Shown: positions 17,656 to 27,544 of the stretch, piece after piece
How the letters are laid out: each line of letters opens with the position of its first letter
How positions within the stretch are numbered: position 1 is the first letter of the stretch
Source of the DNA: Chloroflexota bacterium
Lineage (GTDB): Bacteria > Chloroflexota > Anaerolineae > Aggregatilineales > Phototrophicaceae
DNA: 64,000 nt
Direction: 5' to 3'
Assembly: GCA_028873975.1 (NCBI GenBank)
Contig: JAPPMO010000093.1
Location: forward strand, 62,001 to 126,000
Notes under the pieces: generated by a model
The model's input: the letters and a program-made list of their open reading frames with translations, nothing else
Told to the model about the DNA's origin: nothing
Databases searched by the model: none
Program-made: the position numbers and the translations under genes

Positions 17656-18945
17656 CTAGCCCTCCGCCCGGCTGCCTCGTGTTTCCGCTGAATACAGGTC
17701 GTCTTGAGGCAAGCAAAACCAAGCGATCAAAGCAATCATGCCGAAGACCAGGGCGGAGGCGGCGAAGGCGCCGCGCATACCGATCCAAATGGCGATAGTG
17801 GCGCCAAGCAAAGGCGCGACAGCTTTTGATGCGGACCAGACAGAATTATCCAGCCCGTATACAGCGCCGGCGCTTCCTTTGTCTGTATATCTTGAAAGCA
17901 AGGCGCTGGGCGCCGCGACCAATCCCCCGGCGGCGATCCCCACCATGCCTTGCAGAATCAACAATTGCCATACATTCGCCACGAAGACCTGGGGGATGTA
18001 AAGCGCCATGGCAACCAAGGCGCACCAGAACAGCACTTTCTTGTGGCTAACGCGGTCGCCGAGACTGCCCAGATAAACCGCCCCAAATGTGGAAGTTGCC
18101 GATGAGCCCGCCAGCATCAGACCGGCATAGGTATTGTTCGTTTCGGTCTCGCTTATGATGAGCGAGACGACGAAAAGAGGCGCTATGGGGATAATGATCG
18201 AGCGCGCCAAGCCCACAAGGAAACGCATCAGCAAGACCATTCGCACGCCCGAAGTTCCCAAAATCATTTTCCAGCCGAGGAGGAAAGCCGTTGGATGAAT
18301 GGCGGTTTTCTCTTTTGGCGGACTGAAGTCCTCGTGAACGCCTACGGAAATGACGAGCGCGCCGATCAAGAGCAACACGGCAGTCACTACAAAGGGGATG
18401 TTATATCCAAACAGGTCCGCAAGTACGCCGCCTAGCAAAGGTCCAACGGCAACGCCGCTCCAGAGGCCCAATTGCAAAGCGCCCATGGCGAACCCGACGC
18501 GTTCGCGCGGCGCGCTCGCGGCTACCAGCGCATTGTTGGCCGACACGGTTCCCGTGACCATGCCTTGCAAGGCGCGCAGCAGAATCAGTTGTTCGGCGCT
18601 CTGCACGAAACCCATCAGAATCATGAATATGCCGCCGCCCACCATGGCGCGCAGTATCATCTTCTTGCGCCCGAATCGATCGGCCACGACGCCCCAAATG
18701 GGAGCGGCGATCATCATGGTTACGCTTTGTACGGCTATCACCAATCCCGCCAGCGCCTCGGTACTCAAGGCCAACCGGCTGCCCAGCGATTCGATGTACA
18801 AGGGCAGAAAAGGAAACACCATCGAAAAACCGATGGCAGAGAAAAACTGCGCCGCAAATACGATGCCCAGCGTAAACTTCCAACCGGTCGGGAAGCCGAG
18901 CGACCGCGCTAGTGAAGGCGATAACGGCGCGAGGACCTTAGCCAT
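17656..18945 (-). CDS. MFS transporter (paralogue 1)
   Basis: Twelve-helix major facilitator of 429 residues with motif A, GVVADRFGRKKMI, after helix 2 and a second-half LGSLGDRVSHKK loop, typical of drug:proton antiporters. It resembles its upstream neighbour at 19079-20347 throughout (shared FGRKKM, GPLLGG-like and GLVAAPSALL-like segments), so the pair arose by duplication. An AGGA site precedes the ATG at 18945. A 133-bp gap with a direct repeat separates the two transporters; the endonuclease III gene follows after 63 bp. Confidence 0.87.
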   Translation of the reverse strand: MAKVLAPLSPSLARSLGFPTGWKFTLGIVFAAQFFSAIGFSMVFPFLPLYIESLGSRLALSTEALAGLVIAVQSVTMMIAAPIWGVVADRFGRKKMILRAMVGGGIFMILMGFVQSAEQLILLRALQGMVTGTVSANNALVAASAPRERVGFAMGALQLGLWSGVAVGPLLGGVLADLFGYNIPFVVTAVLLLIGALVISVGVHEDFSPPKEKTAIHPTAFLLGWKMILGTSGVRMVLLMRFLVGLARSIIIPIAPLFVVSLIISETETNNTYAGLMLAGSSATSTFGAVYLGSLGDRVSHKKVLFWCALVAMALYIPQVFVANVWQLLILQGMVGIAAGGLVAAPSALLSRYTDKGSAGAVYGLDNSVWSASKAVAPLLGATIAIWIGMRGAFAASALVFGMIALIAWFCLPQDDLYSAETRGSRAEG

Positions 18946-18989
18946 GTATCAAATTCCTGACCTTAGTAGACAAACAGAAAAAAACGCCG

Positions 18990-19031
18990 AAAAACATCTA
19001 CTTGCCGGGGACTTGCTAAAAATATCTACTT
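18990..19031. repeat. Two 14-bp direct repeats, 28-bp period
   Basis: AAAAACATCTACTT at 18990-19003 and AAAAATATCTACTT at 19018-19031 differ at one base. Their start-to-start distance of 28 bp and their place between the two MFS genes suggest a regulator site, which is inference. Confidence 0.45.
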
Positions 19032-19078
19032 CTTGTTGCGCTGTGGCATGGGTGCTCGCTAAACCAGACGCTGTTGCC

Positions 19079-20347
19079 CTAGTCTCCGCCTGCAAAACCA
19101 GGAGACCAGCGCAATGATCGCCGCTTGGGCTTAGGCAAGAACTGCCAAGCAATCAAAAGAATAAGCAGGTAATAAAGCGCCACCACCGCGAAGACCGCGC
19201 GCAAACCAAAAAACGCGGCGAATATTGACGCTGTTAGGGGCGCCATGCCGTTGGCAAAAGAAGACACCGACGCGTCCAATCCATATACCGAACCTTCGTC
19301 GCCCAGCGCCGTAAAATTGGCCAACATCGCGGCTGGCGCCGACAAAACGCCTCCGGCTGCCAGCCCAGCCAAGGCTTGGAACAATAGCAACTGCCCCACG
19401 TTGCCCACGAAGGCTTGCGGAATGTAGAACATCATCGCCACAAAAGCGGCCCCTAGAAGGATCCTGCGATAGCCCCATTTGTCGCTGAGCCAGCCCAAGA
19501 GAAAAGAACCGGCTGTCGTCGCTACCGCCGACACGGTAAGGACTAAGCCGGCATAAGCGCTGGCGCTGGCGACGGCGGTCGGGATGAGCGCCATCACAAA
19601 GAGCGGAGCGATCGGCATCAAAGATCGCTGCGCGAATCCGTTAAGAAAGCGAAGTGAATATACAGTCCGTACACCCTGAAGTTTCAGGATGTCGCGCCAG
19701 GCGCTTAGCATCTCGGATGGACGGATGTTAAAGGATTTATCTTTCGCCGGCGCATAAGTCTCCCTAACGACGAAGGCGACCAAAAGCCCCGAAAGCATCA
19801 GCATGACAGATGTAAAGAAAAAGGGGACTTGAAAGCCAAACTGCCCTGCCAAGACGCCGCCAACAATCGGTCCGATCGCGACGCCGCCAAAAAGCCCCAC
19901 TTGCAAGGTACCCAATGCGAAGCCCATGCGTTCCCTGGGACATTCACCGGCGACCAGAGCCATATTGGCTGCGATAAGGCCGCTGGTTAAGCCCTGCAGC
20001 GCGCGCAAAAGAATCAGCACCAGCGCTGTTTGAGCGAATCCCATCAGGCAAAGAATGACCGACGAGCAAAGCAACGCTCGAATCACCATTTTCTTGCGGC
20101 CGTACTTGTCCGCCAATCGCCCCCAAAATGGTGTGGAAAACGTGGCCATTAAAGGAGGCGCGGCAATGACCAGACCTGCCAGGAGCTCGCGATTAATCAG
20201 ATGAGCGTCCTGCAATGTTTGAACGTAGATGGGCAAAAAGGGATAAACGAGCGATATGCCGCCCGCACCGAGCGCCTGCGCGAATGCAACAACGATCAGC
20301 GTGATGATCCAGCGTTCGGGAGGTTCAGATGCCTCAGCATCTTGCAT
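19079..20347 (-). CDS. MFS transporter (paralogue 2)
   Basis: A 422-residue twelve-helix major facilitator with motif [14 protein letters not shown], and a second-half [12 protein letters not shown] loop, sister to the gene at 17656-18945. First gene of the leftward cluster and divergent from lysS. The ATG at 20347 lacks a good Shine-Dalgarno. Retention of both copies next to each other suggests different substrates or a heteromeric arrangement; neither can be settled from sequence. Confidence 0.87.
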   Translation of the reverse strand: MQDAEASEPPERWIITLIVVAFAQALGAGGISLVYPFLPIYVQTLQDAHLINRELLAGLVIAAPPLMATFSTPFWGRLADKYGRKKMVIRALLCSSVILCLMGFAQTALVLILLRALQGLTSGLIAANMALVAGECPRERMGFALGTLQVGLFGGVAIGPIVGGVLAGQFGFQVPFFFTSVMLMLSGLLVAFVVRETYAPAKDKSFNIRPSEMLSAWRDILKLQGVRTVYSLRFLNGFAQRSLMPIAPLFVMALIPTAVASASAYAGLVLTVSAVATTAGSFLLGWLSDKWGYRRILLGAAFVAMMFYIPQAFVGNVGQLLLFQALAGLAAGGVLSAPAAMLANFTALGDEGSVYGLDASVSSFANGMAPLTASIFAAFFGLRAVFAVVALYYLLILLIAWQFLPKPKRRSLRWSPGFAGGD

Positions 20348-20568
20348 TTACTGGCGCGCCTTGCAACTTTTTCTGCAAATTTGTCTACCTTATCGCAGCC
20401 TGTAACAAATGCAAGGCGCAATCTGCAAGGATCTCGGCAAATGATTTGCTCTATAATTTGCGCGTCTTTTGTAATAATCTCTTTGCAACTTTTACTTGTT
20501 CAGCGCATCGAGAGCGATCTCGCTCTAATTGCGCAAGTCGACCGCTTAGCAGGAGCGCAGCTGCCAGC
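20348..20568. promoter_or_regulatory. Divergent MFS/lysS control region with TGCAA repeats
   Basis: AT-rich region with a perfect TATAAT at 20452-20457 facing lysS but no good -35. The 11-mer TTGCAACTTTT occurs at 20361 and again at 20483, bracketing the -10, and further TGCAA words sit at about 20374, 20411 and 20424. This looks like a binding-site array for a divergently acting regulator, by inference. Confidence 0.4.
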
Positions 20569-22419
20569 ATGTGGCAACCGAACAAACTCGAGAAGGAGCG
20601 CCTGGAGAAAGCCAATCGCCTGGAGGCGGGGGGCCTTCTGCTGTATCCGGGGCGCTGCCAAAGGTCTCACACCGTCGCCGAGGCCGTCGAAGCCTTCCAC
20701 AGCGACAAAGCTCCCGGCTCGACTTATGTTTCTGTCGTTGGACGAATCCGGCGGCTGAATACCAAGGGAAAAGTTTCCTTCGCGCATATCGAAGACGAGA
20801 GCGGCCGTGTCCAGCTTTTCCTGCGACTGAACACGCTAGGCGAAGAAAGCTACGAATTGGTCCGGCGCAAACTGATCGATGTCGATGACTTCGTTCACGC
20901 CAGCGGCACAATGATGCGCACACGCGCCGGAGAAATCAGCGTCGATACCGCGCAGCTGACGCTTCTGAGCAAAACGCTCAGCCCCTTGCCCGTTGTCAAA
21001 GAGCAGCGGCGCGCAGACGGCAGCGTCAGCGAGTATGGAGAATTCAAGGACACCGAGACTCGATATCGCCAGCGCTACGCCGATCTTGCAGTGAACAAAT
21101 CCGTCCGCGAGGTATTCGTCAAGCGCGCCAGAACGATCAAAGCCCTGCGCGACTTTCTCGATAACGAGGGTATGCTGGAGGTTGAAACGCCGATTTTGCA
21201 GCCCCTGTATGGCGGCGCCGCCGCGCGCCCCTTTGTCACGCATCATAACCAATTGCATCAGGATCTGTACCTGCGCATCAGCTTCGAGCTTTACCTGAAA
21301 CGTCTTCTTGTGGGCGGCTACGATGCCGTCTACGAAATCGGGCGCGACTTTCGCAATGAAGGCGTGAGCTATAAGCACAATACCGAATTCACCATGCTGG
21401 AATTCTACAAAGCCTACATCGATTATGAAGGCGTGATGGACATCACCGAGCGCATGTTCGCTTATACCGCCGAGCAAGTTAACGGATCAAGCGCAATTCG
21501 ATATCAGGGCGCCGAACTGAACCTGACGCCGCCCTGGAAACGGCTGAGCATTCGCGAGGCGGTGCAAGAGTATCTTGACTTCGACTACATGGACTTCCCA
21601 TCCAGCGAAACGCTATACGCATATTTGCAATCGCGCGGATTGGCGGATGGTCTGGACCGTGACGATACCTGGGGGCGTATGATCGTCGAGCATCTGCTGG
21701 GCAATCATATTGAAGAGCGCCTGATCCAACCGACGATCATCAAAGATTATCCACGCGATGTATCGCCCTTCGCCAAGCGCATTCGGGGTGACGCCGCCGG
21801 CGACGAAAAAGAACGACGCTACTTGGAATCTCATACCGAGCGATTCGAGTTTTTCATCCACGGCATGGAAATGGGGAACGCCTTCACAGAATTGAACGAC
21901 CCGCGCGATCAGCAGGCGCGATTCGTCGAGATGAAGCGACTCTACGACGAGGATTCGGATGAAACCACGCCTTTGGACGAAGACTACTTGCGGGCTATGC
22001 GCTTCGGCATGCCGCCCAACGGCGGCTTCGGCAGCGGGGTCGATCGTATGGTGATGCTTCTCACCGATCAAGACAGCATCCGGGACGTTTTGCTGTATCC
22101 GCATTTGCGCGAGCCTGCGCCGTCCGAAAACGATCTGCGCGGGCAATTCATGCTGGATGCCGCCGTCCGTCAGTTGGAATATCAACTGGACCTGCCGCTG
22201 GCGGAAAAGAAGCGGCGCATCGCGCTCTATCTGCCCAAGGTTGAGGTCGGCATCGAGTTTCGCATGGCGAATGCGCTGGAAGGTTCGCTGGCGCAATTGC
22301 AAAATCTGCGGGTGGCTTTCGCTGGCCAGCTCTATGTGATGACGGACGAGAACTTCTATCATGTTCAGGACGAGTTGACAGAAATGCGAATCGCGGATTT
22401 CTGGCGTTCAATTACCTGA
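20569..22419 (+). CDS. lysS: Lysyl-tRNA synthetase, class II, with C-terminal extension
   Basis: Charges tRNA-Lys. An N-terminal OB-fold (residues about 50-145) is followed by the class II core: motif 2 region [20 protein letters not shown], the [13 protein letters not shown] loop and motif 3 [14 protein letters not shown]. Length is 616 residues against the usual 490-510. The core ends near residue 514 (DVLLYPHLR) and is followed by about 102 residues, from base 22111 on, that I do not recognise. ATG at 20569; AGGAG lies 13 nt upstream, rather far. It could be a divergent paralogue, but no other lysS is visible in the window. Confidence 0.9.
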   Translation: MWQPNKLEKERLEKANRLEAGGLLLYPGRCQRSHTVAEAVEAFHSDKAPGSTYVSVVGRIRRLNTKGKVSFAHIEDESGRVQLFLRLNTLGEESYELVRRKLIDVDDFVHASGTMMRTRAGEISVDTAQLTLLSKTLSPLPVVKEQRRADGSVSEYGEFKDTETRYRQRYADLAVNKSVREVFVKRARTIKALRDFLDNEGMLEVETPILQPLYGGAAARPFVTHHNQLHQDLYLRISFELYLKRLLVGGYDAVYEIGRDFRNEGVSYKHNTEFTMLEFYKAYIDYEGVMDITERMFAYTAEQVNGSSAIRYQGAELNLTPPWKRLSIREAVQEYLDFDYMDFPSSETLYAYLQSRGLADGLDRDDTWGRMIVEHLLGNHIEERLIQPTIIKDYPRDVSPFAKRIRGDAAGDEKERRYLESHTERFEFFIHGMEMGNAFTELNDPRDQQARFVEMKRLYDEDSDETTPLDEDYLRAMRFGMPPNGGFGSGVDRMVMLLTDQDSIRDVLLYPHLREPAPSENDLRGQFMLDAAVRQLEYQLDLPLAEKKRRIALYLPKVEVGIEFRMANALEGSLAQLQNLRVAFAGQLYVMTDENFYHVQDELTEMRIADFWRSIT

Positions 22420-22573
22420 GCGCAGCCGTCCAGCGTCAATCCCTGATGCGATAAGAAATCGCAGCCCTGTTGCGCGATTCCGCGCCCGCCCGCCATCAAA
22501 CTTTTATCGAGGCGGAAGCGCTGGATAGGGACTGGGGGCATCTGCCGAGCGGCTGTTGAACCGCTGCGCTCGC

Positions 22574-22602
22574 TTGTGGAATCGGCAATGACGGTCTATC
22601 AT
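22574..22602 (+). promoter_or_regulatory. Possible promoter of the small gene at 22659
   Basis: TTGTGG at 22574-22579 and TATCAT at 22597-22602, 17 bp apart, about 57 bp before the ATG. Confidence 0.4.
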
Positions 22603-22658
22603 GTTTCGTAAAGCTTAGCGGCAGAGTAGTAGACTGCAGAGATTGGAACAGGACCGCC

Positions 22659-22844
22659 ATGGACGTCCTAAGGCCGGAATTCTTTGATGCGCTGGTGATC
22701 GCCAACGTTATCATCGGCTTGGCTATTGCCGGTCGTCGCTTTCTGCGTGACATTCGCGGTCCATTGCCTGACGATGCCCCGGAATGGGCGCAGGCGCGCT
22801 ATAATTCCGCCTCCTCCATTAAATCCTCCAGTCAAGACTCTTAG
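22659..22844 (+). CDS. Small protein of unknown function, one hydrophobic segment (61 aa)
   Basis: Unrecognised. Residues 10-26 (FDALVIANVIIGLAIAG) form one hydrophobic stretch with a basic RRFLRDIR flank, so an N-out single-pass membrane peptide is plausible; the C-terminal half is polar. AGGA lies about 6 nt before the ATG and a candidate promoter lies upstream. It sits between lysS and serS on the same strand. Short and without family evidence, so it may be spurious. Confidence 0.45.
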   Translation: MDVLRPEFFDALVIANVIIGLAIAGRRFLRDIRGPLPDDAPEWAQARYNSASSIKSSSQDS

Positions 22845-22966
22845 CGCCATGTGTCGTCTTTGGGCGGGCATGACGCATTGCGACAATGCCGACGGCACAT
22901 GGTAAAATCAAGCGGATTCCGAGTTTTAGAGTTCTTGAATTCAAGGCAACTGGAGACAGAAAAGAC

Positions 22967-24382
22967 ATGCTGGACATAGCGCTAATCCGAGAAAAGCCGG
23001 ATTGGGTGAAAGAACAAATCGCCAAACTTTATGACGAGGCGGCGCTCGCCCGCATTGACAAGGTCCTGGAACTGGACGTAGAGCGGCGCGCAATACGGAC
23101 CAAGACAGAAACCGCGCAAGCCGCGCGAAACAGCTTAAACCGCTCAATGGGCAAACTGCGCGGGGACAAAGCGATGGATGATGGAGAAAAAGCCGCCCGC
23201 GCGCATGCGGCTGCCTGCGCCTTGCAGCGTCAAGACTTTGACGCCGCTAGAGCGCTTATGGACGGCAGCGCCCCGGTCAAGAGAGACGACAGCTTGCAAG
23301 CAGGCGCCGCATTCGACGATCTCATCGCCGCTTTGAGGCAGATCGGGGACAAGATCGATGACGGCTTCGCCAAGGCAAAGGAAATCGAGATTGAACTTGA
23401 AGACAATATGCTTTGGATCCCCAATCTGCCGCATCATGGCGTATCCGTCCATGAGAGCGAGGAGAGCAACAAAGCGCATCCGCCCAAGGGCGAATTCCGC
23501 GAATTCGACTTCGAGCCGAAACCCCATTGGGAGCTGGGTCCCGCGCTTGGCATCATTGACTTCGAGCGCGGGGTGAAGCTGGCGGGCAGCCGCTTTTTTG
23601 TTTTGAAAGGATGGGGCGCTCGCTTGCAGCGCGCCCTGATCAGCTTCTTCCTGGACACCGCGCGAACGAAGGGATTCGACGAAGTCTATCTGCCCTACCT
23701 GGTATACGGCGACATGCTTTACGGCGCCGCGCAGTTTCCCAAATTCCAGGATACGGTCTATCAGCTGGAGGGCGAAGACCGCTTTCTGGTACCCACAGCC
23801 GAGGTCGCGATCACCAATTTGCATCGAGACGAAATCCTCGAGGAAGCCGATCTTCCGCTAAGCTATGTCGCGCATACGCCTTGTTTTCGCAGCGAGAAAG
23901 CCAGCGCCGGGCGCGACGTGCGCGGCATCAAGCGCGTGCATCAATTTGAAAAAGTGGAGATGTACAAATTCACCACCCCAGAAACCAGCTACGACGAACT
24001 GGAAACGATGACAGGCTACGCCGAGGACATCTGCGCGGGACTCGAGATACCTTTTCGGCGCCTGGAAATCGTCAGCGGCGACCTCGGTTTCAGCGCGAGC
24101 AAAAAATACGACATCGAAATGTGGTCGCCGGGCTGCGCGGAGTGGCTCGAGGTGAGCTCCTGCAGCAATACCGAGGCTTTTCAAGCGCGCCGGGCGATGG
24201 TGCGTTATTACCCGGCCGGCAGCCGCAAGACGCAATTTGTGCATACCCTGAACGGCAGCGGCCTCGCCACGCCGCGCGTGATGATCGCGATCATGGAGAA
24301 CAACCAGCAAGCCGACGGCAGCGTACTCATCCCGCAGGTCTTGCGTCCCTATCTGGGCGCCGAGGTTATCAGCGTTTCCTAG
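22967..24382 (+). CDS. serS: Seryl-tRNA synthetase
   Basis: Charges tRNA-Ser and tRNA-Sec. An N-terminal two-helix coiled-coil arm spans residues about 25-130. The class II core carries TAEVAITNLHRDEIL, motif 2 FRSEKASAGRDVRGIKRVHQFEKVE and motif 3 NGSGLATPRVMIAIMENNQ. The usual EAGSAGRD of motif 2 reads EKASAGRD here. 471 residues, slightly longer than typical because of the arm. ATG at 22967 with GGAG 11 nt upstream. It follows lysS but a 547-bp interval with a possible small gene lies between, so co-transcription is uncertain. Confidence 0.96.
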   Translation: MLDIALIREKPDWVKEQIAKLYDEAALARIDKVLELDVERRAIRTKTETAQAARNSLNRSMGKLRGDKAMDDGEKAARAHAAACALQRQDFDAARALMDGSAPVKRDDSLQAGAAFDDLIAALRQIGDKIDDGFAKAKEIEIELEDNMLWIPNLPHHGVSVHESEESNKAHPPKGEFREFDFEPKPHWELGPALGIIDFERGVKLAGSRFFVLKGWGARLQRALISFFLDTARTKGFDEVYLPYLVYGDMLYGAAQFPKFQDTVYQLEGEDRFLVPTAEVAITNLHRDEILEEADLPLSYVAHTPCFRSEKASAGRDVRGIKRVHQFEKVEMYKFTTPETSYDELETMTGYAEDICAGLEIPFRRLEIVSGDLGFSASKKYDIEMWSPGCAEWLEVSSCSNTEAFQARRAMVRYYPAGSRKTQFVHTLNGSGLATPRVMIAIMENNQQADGSVLIPQVLRPYLGAEVISVS

Positions 24383-24498
24383 CGCATGTATCGGGCAAGC
24401 TCATTGCGAAGCGCCGAAGAATTGCACCGAAGAATTGCGCCGCGCCCGACCCGCTGCACACCCCAATAATTGGGGGGATGGGCTTGGCGCGGTTTTCG

Positions 24499-24528
24499 TT
24501 GACAGCGGATTCGAGCGCCGACTATAAT
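24499..24528 (+). promoter_or_regulatory. Strong promoter of the ABC exporter operon
   Basis: Consensus TTGACA at 24499-24504 and TATAAT at 24523-24528 with 18-bp spacing. A GTGGG/CCCAC dyad at 24553-24568 lies in the early leader and could be an operator or a small hairpin. Confidence 0.8.
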
Positions 24529-24595
24529 CGATAAAGGTTGAACGCATGTTTTGTGGGCGTCAACCCACGCTATCGTTGGCAATAAGGAGATTATC

Positions 24596-25528
24596 ATGGC
24601 GTCCGCAACAGTGATAGAAATCAGCAGTCTTTCGAAAACCTACGGCTCGGGCTCCCAGCAAACAGCGGCTTTGCGAAACCTCAATCTCAGCGTAAATCAG
24701 GGGGAGATCTTCGGATACCTGGGTCCAAACGGCGCCGGGAAAACCACAACCATACGCATGCTGCTGGACTTGATCAGGCCCAGCAGCGGCTCCGCCTCTA
24801 TCTTTGGCATGGATGTGCGGGATCACAGCGTAGAGATCCATAAGCGGGTCGGGTTCTTGCCAGGCGAGCTCAGCTTGTGGGAAGGACGCACGGGCCAACA
24901 GATCATCCACTATGTCGCGAGCGTCCGCGGCGATACCAAAGGCATTACGAAGCAAGCCGACGAATTGGCGAAGCGACTGCAACTGGATACGAGCAAGCGC
25001 GTCCGGGACTTGTCTTCCGGCAACAAGCGCAAGCTTGGGCTGGTCCTGGCCATGATGCACTCGCCGGACTTGCTCATTCTGGACGAGCCGACCAATGGTC
25101 TCGACCCCTTGGTGCAGCAGACCTTTCACGAAATGATGGATGAGTTCCGCGACAAAGGGAAAACGGTCTTCCTGTCTTCTCACATATTGAGCGAGGTGCA
25201 AGCCATCTGCGACCGGGCTGGCATCTTGCGCGATGGCGATCTCAAAGCGGTGGAATCGATTGAGAAACTGATGAACGTAGAATTTCATTGGGTTGATGTT
25301 CAGTTTCGAGACGTCGTTCCCGAGGGCTTGGCGCGTCAACTGCAGCAGGCAAGCGCGATCAGCCATGTAGACGTCAATGGATCTCGCGTTAAAATGCGCC
25401 TGGTGGGCGATTTCGATCCCTTGCTGCGTATGCTCGGCGACGGTTATGTGAAAGATCTCCGCGTAGAAGAGCCATCATTGGAAGAAATCTTCCTGGCTTA
25501 CTATAGCGACGGCACGGAGGTGCGCTAA
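24596..25528 (+). CDS. ABC transporter ATP-binding protein (exporter type)
   Basis: Nucleotide-binding subunit of an ABC-2 exporter. Walker A GPNGAGKT at residues 43-50; the signature reads LSSGNKRK rather than LSGGQ, a common variant in the DrrA/CcmA-like group; Walker B LLILDEPT is followed by the H-loop SSHIL. About 80 residues of C-terminal domain follow the ATPase core, as in DrrA. 310 residues. ATG at 24596 with AAGGAGA 5 nt upstream. It overlaps the first permease gene by one base, so coupling is certain. Substrate unknown; antibiotics and lipids are typical for the group. Confidence 0.93.
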   Translation: MASATVIEISSLSKTYGSGSQQTAALRNLNLSVNQGEIFGYLGPNGAGKTTTIRMLLDLIRPSSGSASIFGMDVRDHSVEIHKRVGFLPGELSLWEGRTGQQIIHYVASVRGDTKGITKQADELAKRLQLDTSKRVRDLSSGNKRKLGLVLAMMHSPDLLILDEPTNGLDPLVQQTFHEMMDEFRDKGKTVFLSSHILSEVQAICDRAGILRDGDLKAVESIEKLMNVEFHWVDVQFRDVVPEGLARQLQQASAISHVDVNGSRVKMRLVGDFDPLLRMLGDGYVKDLRVEEPSLEEIFLAYYSDGTEVR

Positions 25529-26334
25529 TGCGTGGAATAGTCTTTGCCAATACACTGAGGACCTCCTGGAAGCAAGTGCTGTATTGGGGTCTGGGCTTGG
25601 GCATCCTCGGTTTCTACATTGATTTCATCGCCTCGAGCTCGGATATCATCCAGGGCTATGCCGATCTCTTGGCTTCGATGCCGCCTGCCCTCTTGCAGGC
25701 TTTCGGCGCGAGCAGCGTCGAATTGCTGCGAAGCTCCGAGGGCTGGATCGTATCCGTTTTCGTTTCGGAAGCCGCCATATTCTTGTCCGTATTCGCTGTC
25801 ATGGCCGGCATGAACATTACCGCCAACGACGAGCAATCCGGCGTGATGGACGTCATCATGTCGCTTCCGATTGCGCGTTCCACATACCTTCTTGAACGCT
25901 GGATTGGCTATGCCGCGATCGGGCTGGGGATCTTGCTCCTTTGCGCGGCGATTACGCTGTTGGGCTTGGTTTTGTTTGGCGTCGACGCGCAAATGGATCT
26001 GGTCTTCATCAGCATTCTCAATCTCTACCCGGGCGCCTTGCTCGTGATGACCGTCACCGGTCTGCTGGCTCTGGTCGCCCGGCGGCGCGCCTTTGCCCTT
26101 GGCTTGTCAGCGGCATTCGTCGTCGCTAGTTACGTCTTCAATTTGATCGGCGGCGCCGCCAGCGGAGCCATCGCCGATCTCATGCAAGGCTTGTCCTTCT
26201 TCAGCTATACGCAGGGCGAGGAGATTGTGCTGGGCAACTACGATCCGGCCAGCACCCTGCTGCTGCTGCTTGTAGTCCTGGTTGGATTCGCGCTTTCCGC
26301 CCGCATGTTTATCAGCCGCGACATCGGCGTCTAG
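25528..26334 (+). CDS. ABC-2 type transporter permease (1)
   Basis: A 268-residue integral membrane protein with six hydrophobic segments. It has a cytoplasmic loop ANDEQSGVMDVIMSLPIARSTYLLERWIG, characteristic of ABC-2 permeases that transmit ATPase motion. Its start overlaps the ATPase stop. Its stop codon directly abuts element B copy 2. It is paralogous to the second permease gene 110 bp downstream (shared tryptophan-rich TSWKQVLYWG/TWKQMVYWG N-terminus and loop), so the exporter is probably a heterodimer. Confidence 0.88.
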   Translation: MRGIVFANTLRTSWKQVLYWGLGLGILGFYIDFIASSSDIIQGYADLLASMPPALLQAFGASSVELLRSSEGWIVSVFVSEAAIFLSVFAVMAGMNITANDEQSGVMDVIMSLPIARSTYLLERWIGYAAIGLGILLLCAAITLLGLVLFGVDAQMDLVFISILNLYPGALLVMTVTGLLALVARRRAFALGLSAAFVVASYVFNLIGGAASGAIADLMQGLSFFSYTQGEEIVLGNYDPASTLLLLLVVLVGFALSARMFISRDIGV

Positions 26335-26431
26335 CCGCACGGCGCGTAATCGGCGAAAAGGTCACAGGAATGTCGCGCTCACGCAAAATAGTAAGCCTTT
26401 TCGTCGCTCAAGCGACGTGGTTTACATAAAC
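26335..26431 (-). repeat. Element B copy 2
   Basis: Same family as 2554-2641 but in reverse orientation. Read on the minus strand it begins GTTTATGTAAAC, forms a perfect CGTCGC-ttga-GCGACG hairpin, then TGCGTGAGCGCG, and ends CGCGCCGTGCGGC, directly at the TAG stop (26332-26334) of permease 1. The next Shine-Dalgarno starts right after it. Confidence 0.75.
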
Positions 26432-26444
26432 AGGAGCGAATACG

Positions 26445-27251
26445 ATGATCGGTTCAGTTTTCTTGGAAACCTACAAACAAACCTGGAAGCAAATGGTCTA
26501 TTGGGGGGGCGGCTTGGCGGCTATGGCGCTCATGGTCGTATTGATGGTGCCCCTCTTTGATATGCAAGACATAAAGGACTTGCTGCAGACCTTCCCGCCC
26601 ATCATTCTGGCGATGGTCGGCATCGGCAAGGAGCTTGAGATATTCGCTACCAACGAAGGCTTCGTTGCCATGGGCTTTTTCGGCAAGTCCGCGCTGATTT
26701 TCGCCGTCTATCCAGTCGTCATGGGCATGCGTATCACAGCCAACGAAGAGGACGCCGGCACCATGGACCTGCTGTTGAGTTTGCCCGTGCAAAGGGCGCG
26801 CGTGATCGTTGAAAAATTCCTTGCCTACAGTGTCAGCATTGTCGGTGTGGTCCTGTTGATCTATCTGGGTATGCAGATAGGCGTGTCAATTGCCGGCATT
26901 GATCTCGATGTGGCGCGGCTGGCGGAAGTCACTTTCTACTTGATTCCCATGATGGTGTTCATCATGGCGGTAACCGTGCTGATCGCTGTCATCGTTCGCC
27001 GGCGATCGGTCGCGCTTGGCATCGTCACGGCATTTGTCATCGCCAGCTATATGCTCCAGGCGATAGGCGCGGTCGCGGAAGGAACTGTCGCCGAGCCCAT
27101 CGGCTCCATTTCATTCCTGACCTATTACAATGCCGGCGACATCCTGACACAGGGCTTCATCTGGCCGCATATCGCCGGATTCCTGGTCGTTTCCGCGCTC
27201 CTCCTTTTGGCGTCGCTTTACCAATACGAGAGACGCGACATCGCGGTCTGA
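26445..27251 (+). CDS. ABC-2 type transporter permease (2)
   Basis: A 268-residue permease with six hydrophobic segments and the loop ANEEDAGTMDLLLSLPVQRARVIVEKFLA, matching the same position in permease 1. AGGAG precedes the ATG at 26445, immediately after element B. Together with the ATPase and permease 1 it makes a complete exporter. A strong terminator lies 34 bp beyond the stop. Confidence 0.88.
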   Translation: MIGSVFLETYKQTWKQMVYWGGGLAAMALMVVLMVPLFDMQDIKDLLQTFPPIILAMVGIGKELEIFATNEGFVAMGFFGKSALIFAVYPVVMGMRITANEEDAGTMDLLLSLPVQRARVIVEKFLAYSVSIVGVVLLIYLGMQIGVSIAGIDLDVARLAEVTFYLIPMMVFIMAVTVLIAVIVRRRSVALGIVTAFVIASYMLQAIGAVAEGTVAEPIGSISFLTYYNAGDILTQGFIWPHIAGFLVVSALLLLASLYQYERRDIAV

Positions 27252-27285
27252 GTAGAACAGCTCGGTCCTTTGCAACAGTTCAAGC

Positions 27286-27322
27286 AACGCGCTCTGCCGG
27301 AGGAACCCGGCGAGCGCGTTTT
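27286..27322 (+). terminator. Rho-independent terminator of the ABC exporter operon
   Basis: AACGCGCTC-T-GCCGG pairs with CCGGC-GAGCGCGTT, 14 bp with one bulged T and a 6-nt loop, followed by TTT. Confidence 0.85.
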
Positions 27323-27544
27323 ACTTGCCTTGATCGCGGTATCGGCACAGGAGGGAGCGCCTTTTCATCAGCCGTGACCGCAAAACCTGAAACTATTCCG
27401 GTGATTTTCGGGCTGTTGCCCTTACAAGACTTGTCAGCTACTACAAATCATACGGACAAATAACAGGAACAGTACCGTACCAATACAAAAAAGCTGGCGA
27501 TCCTTGCGAAAATCAACAAATTATTACGAAAGCCGCCAATTAGC

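Noticed and set aside
22537..22560. GCCGAGCGGC near 22544 as another element B copy
   Set aside because: Only the terminal 10 bases match; the core and palindromic end are absent.
24461..24475. CCCCAATAATTGGGG dyad after serS as a terminator
   Set aside because: Only 6 bp of stem and no T tract; left uncalled.
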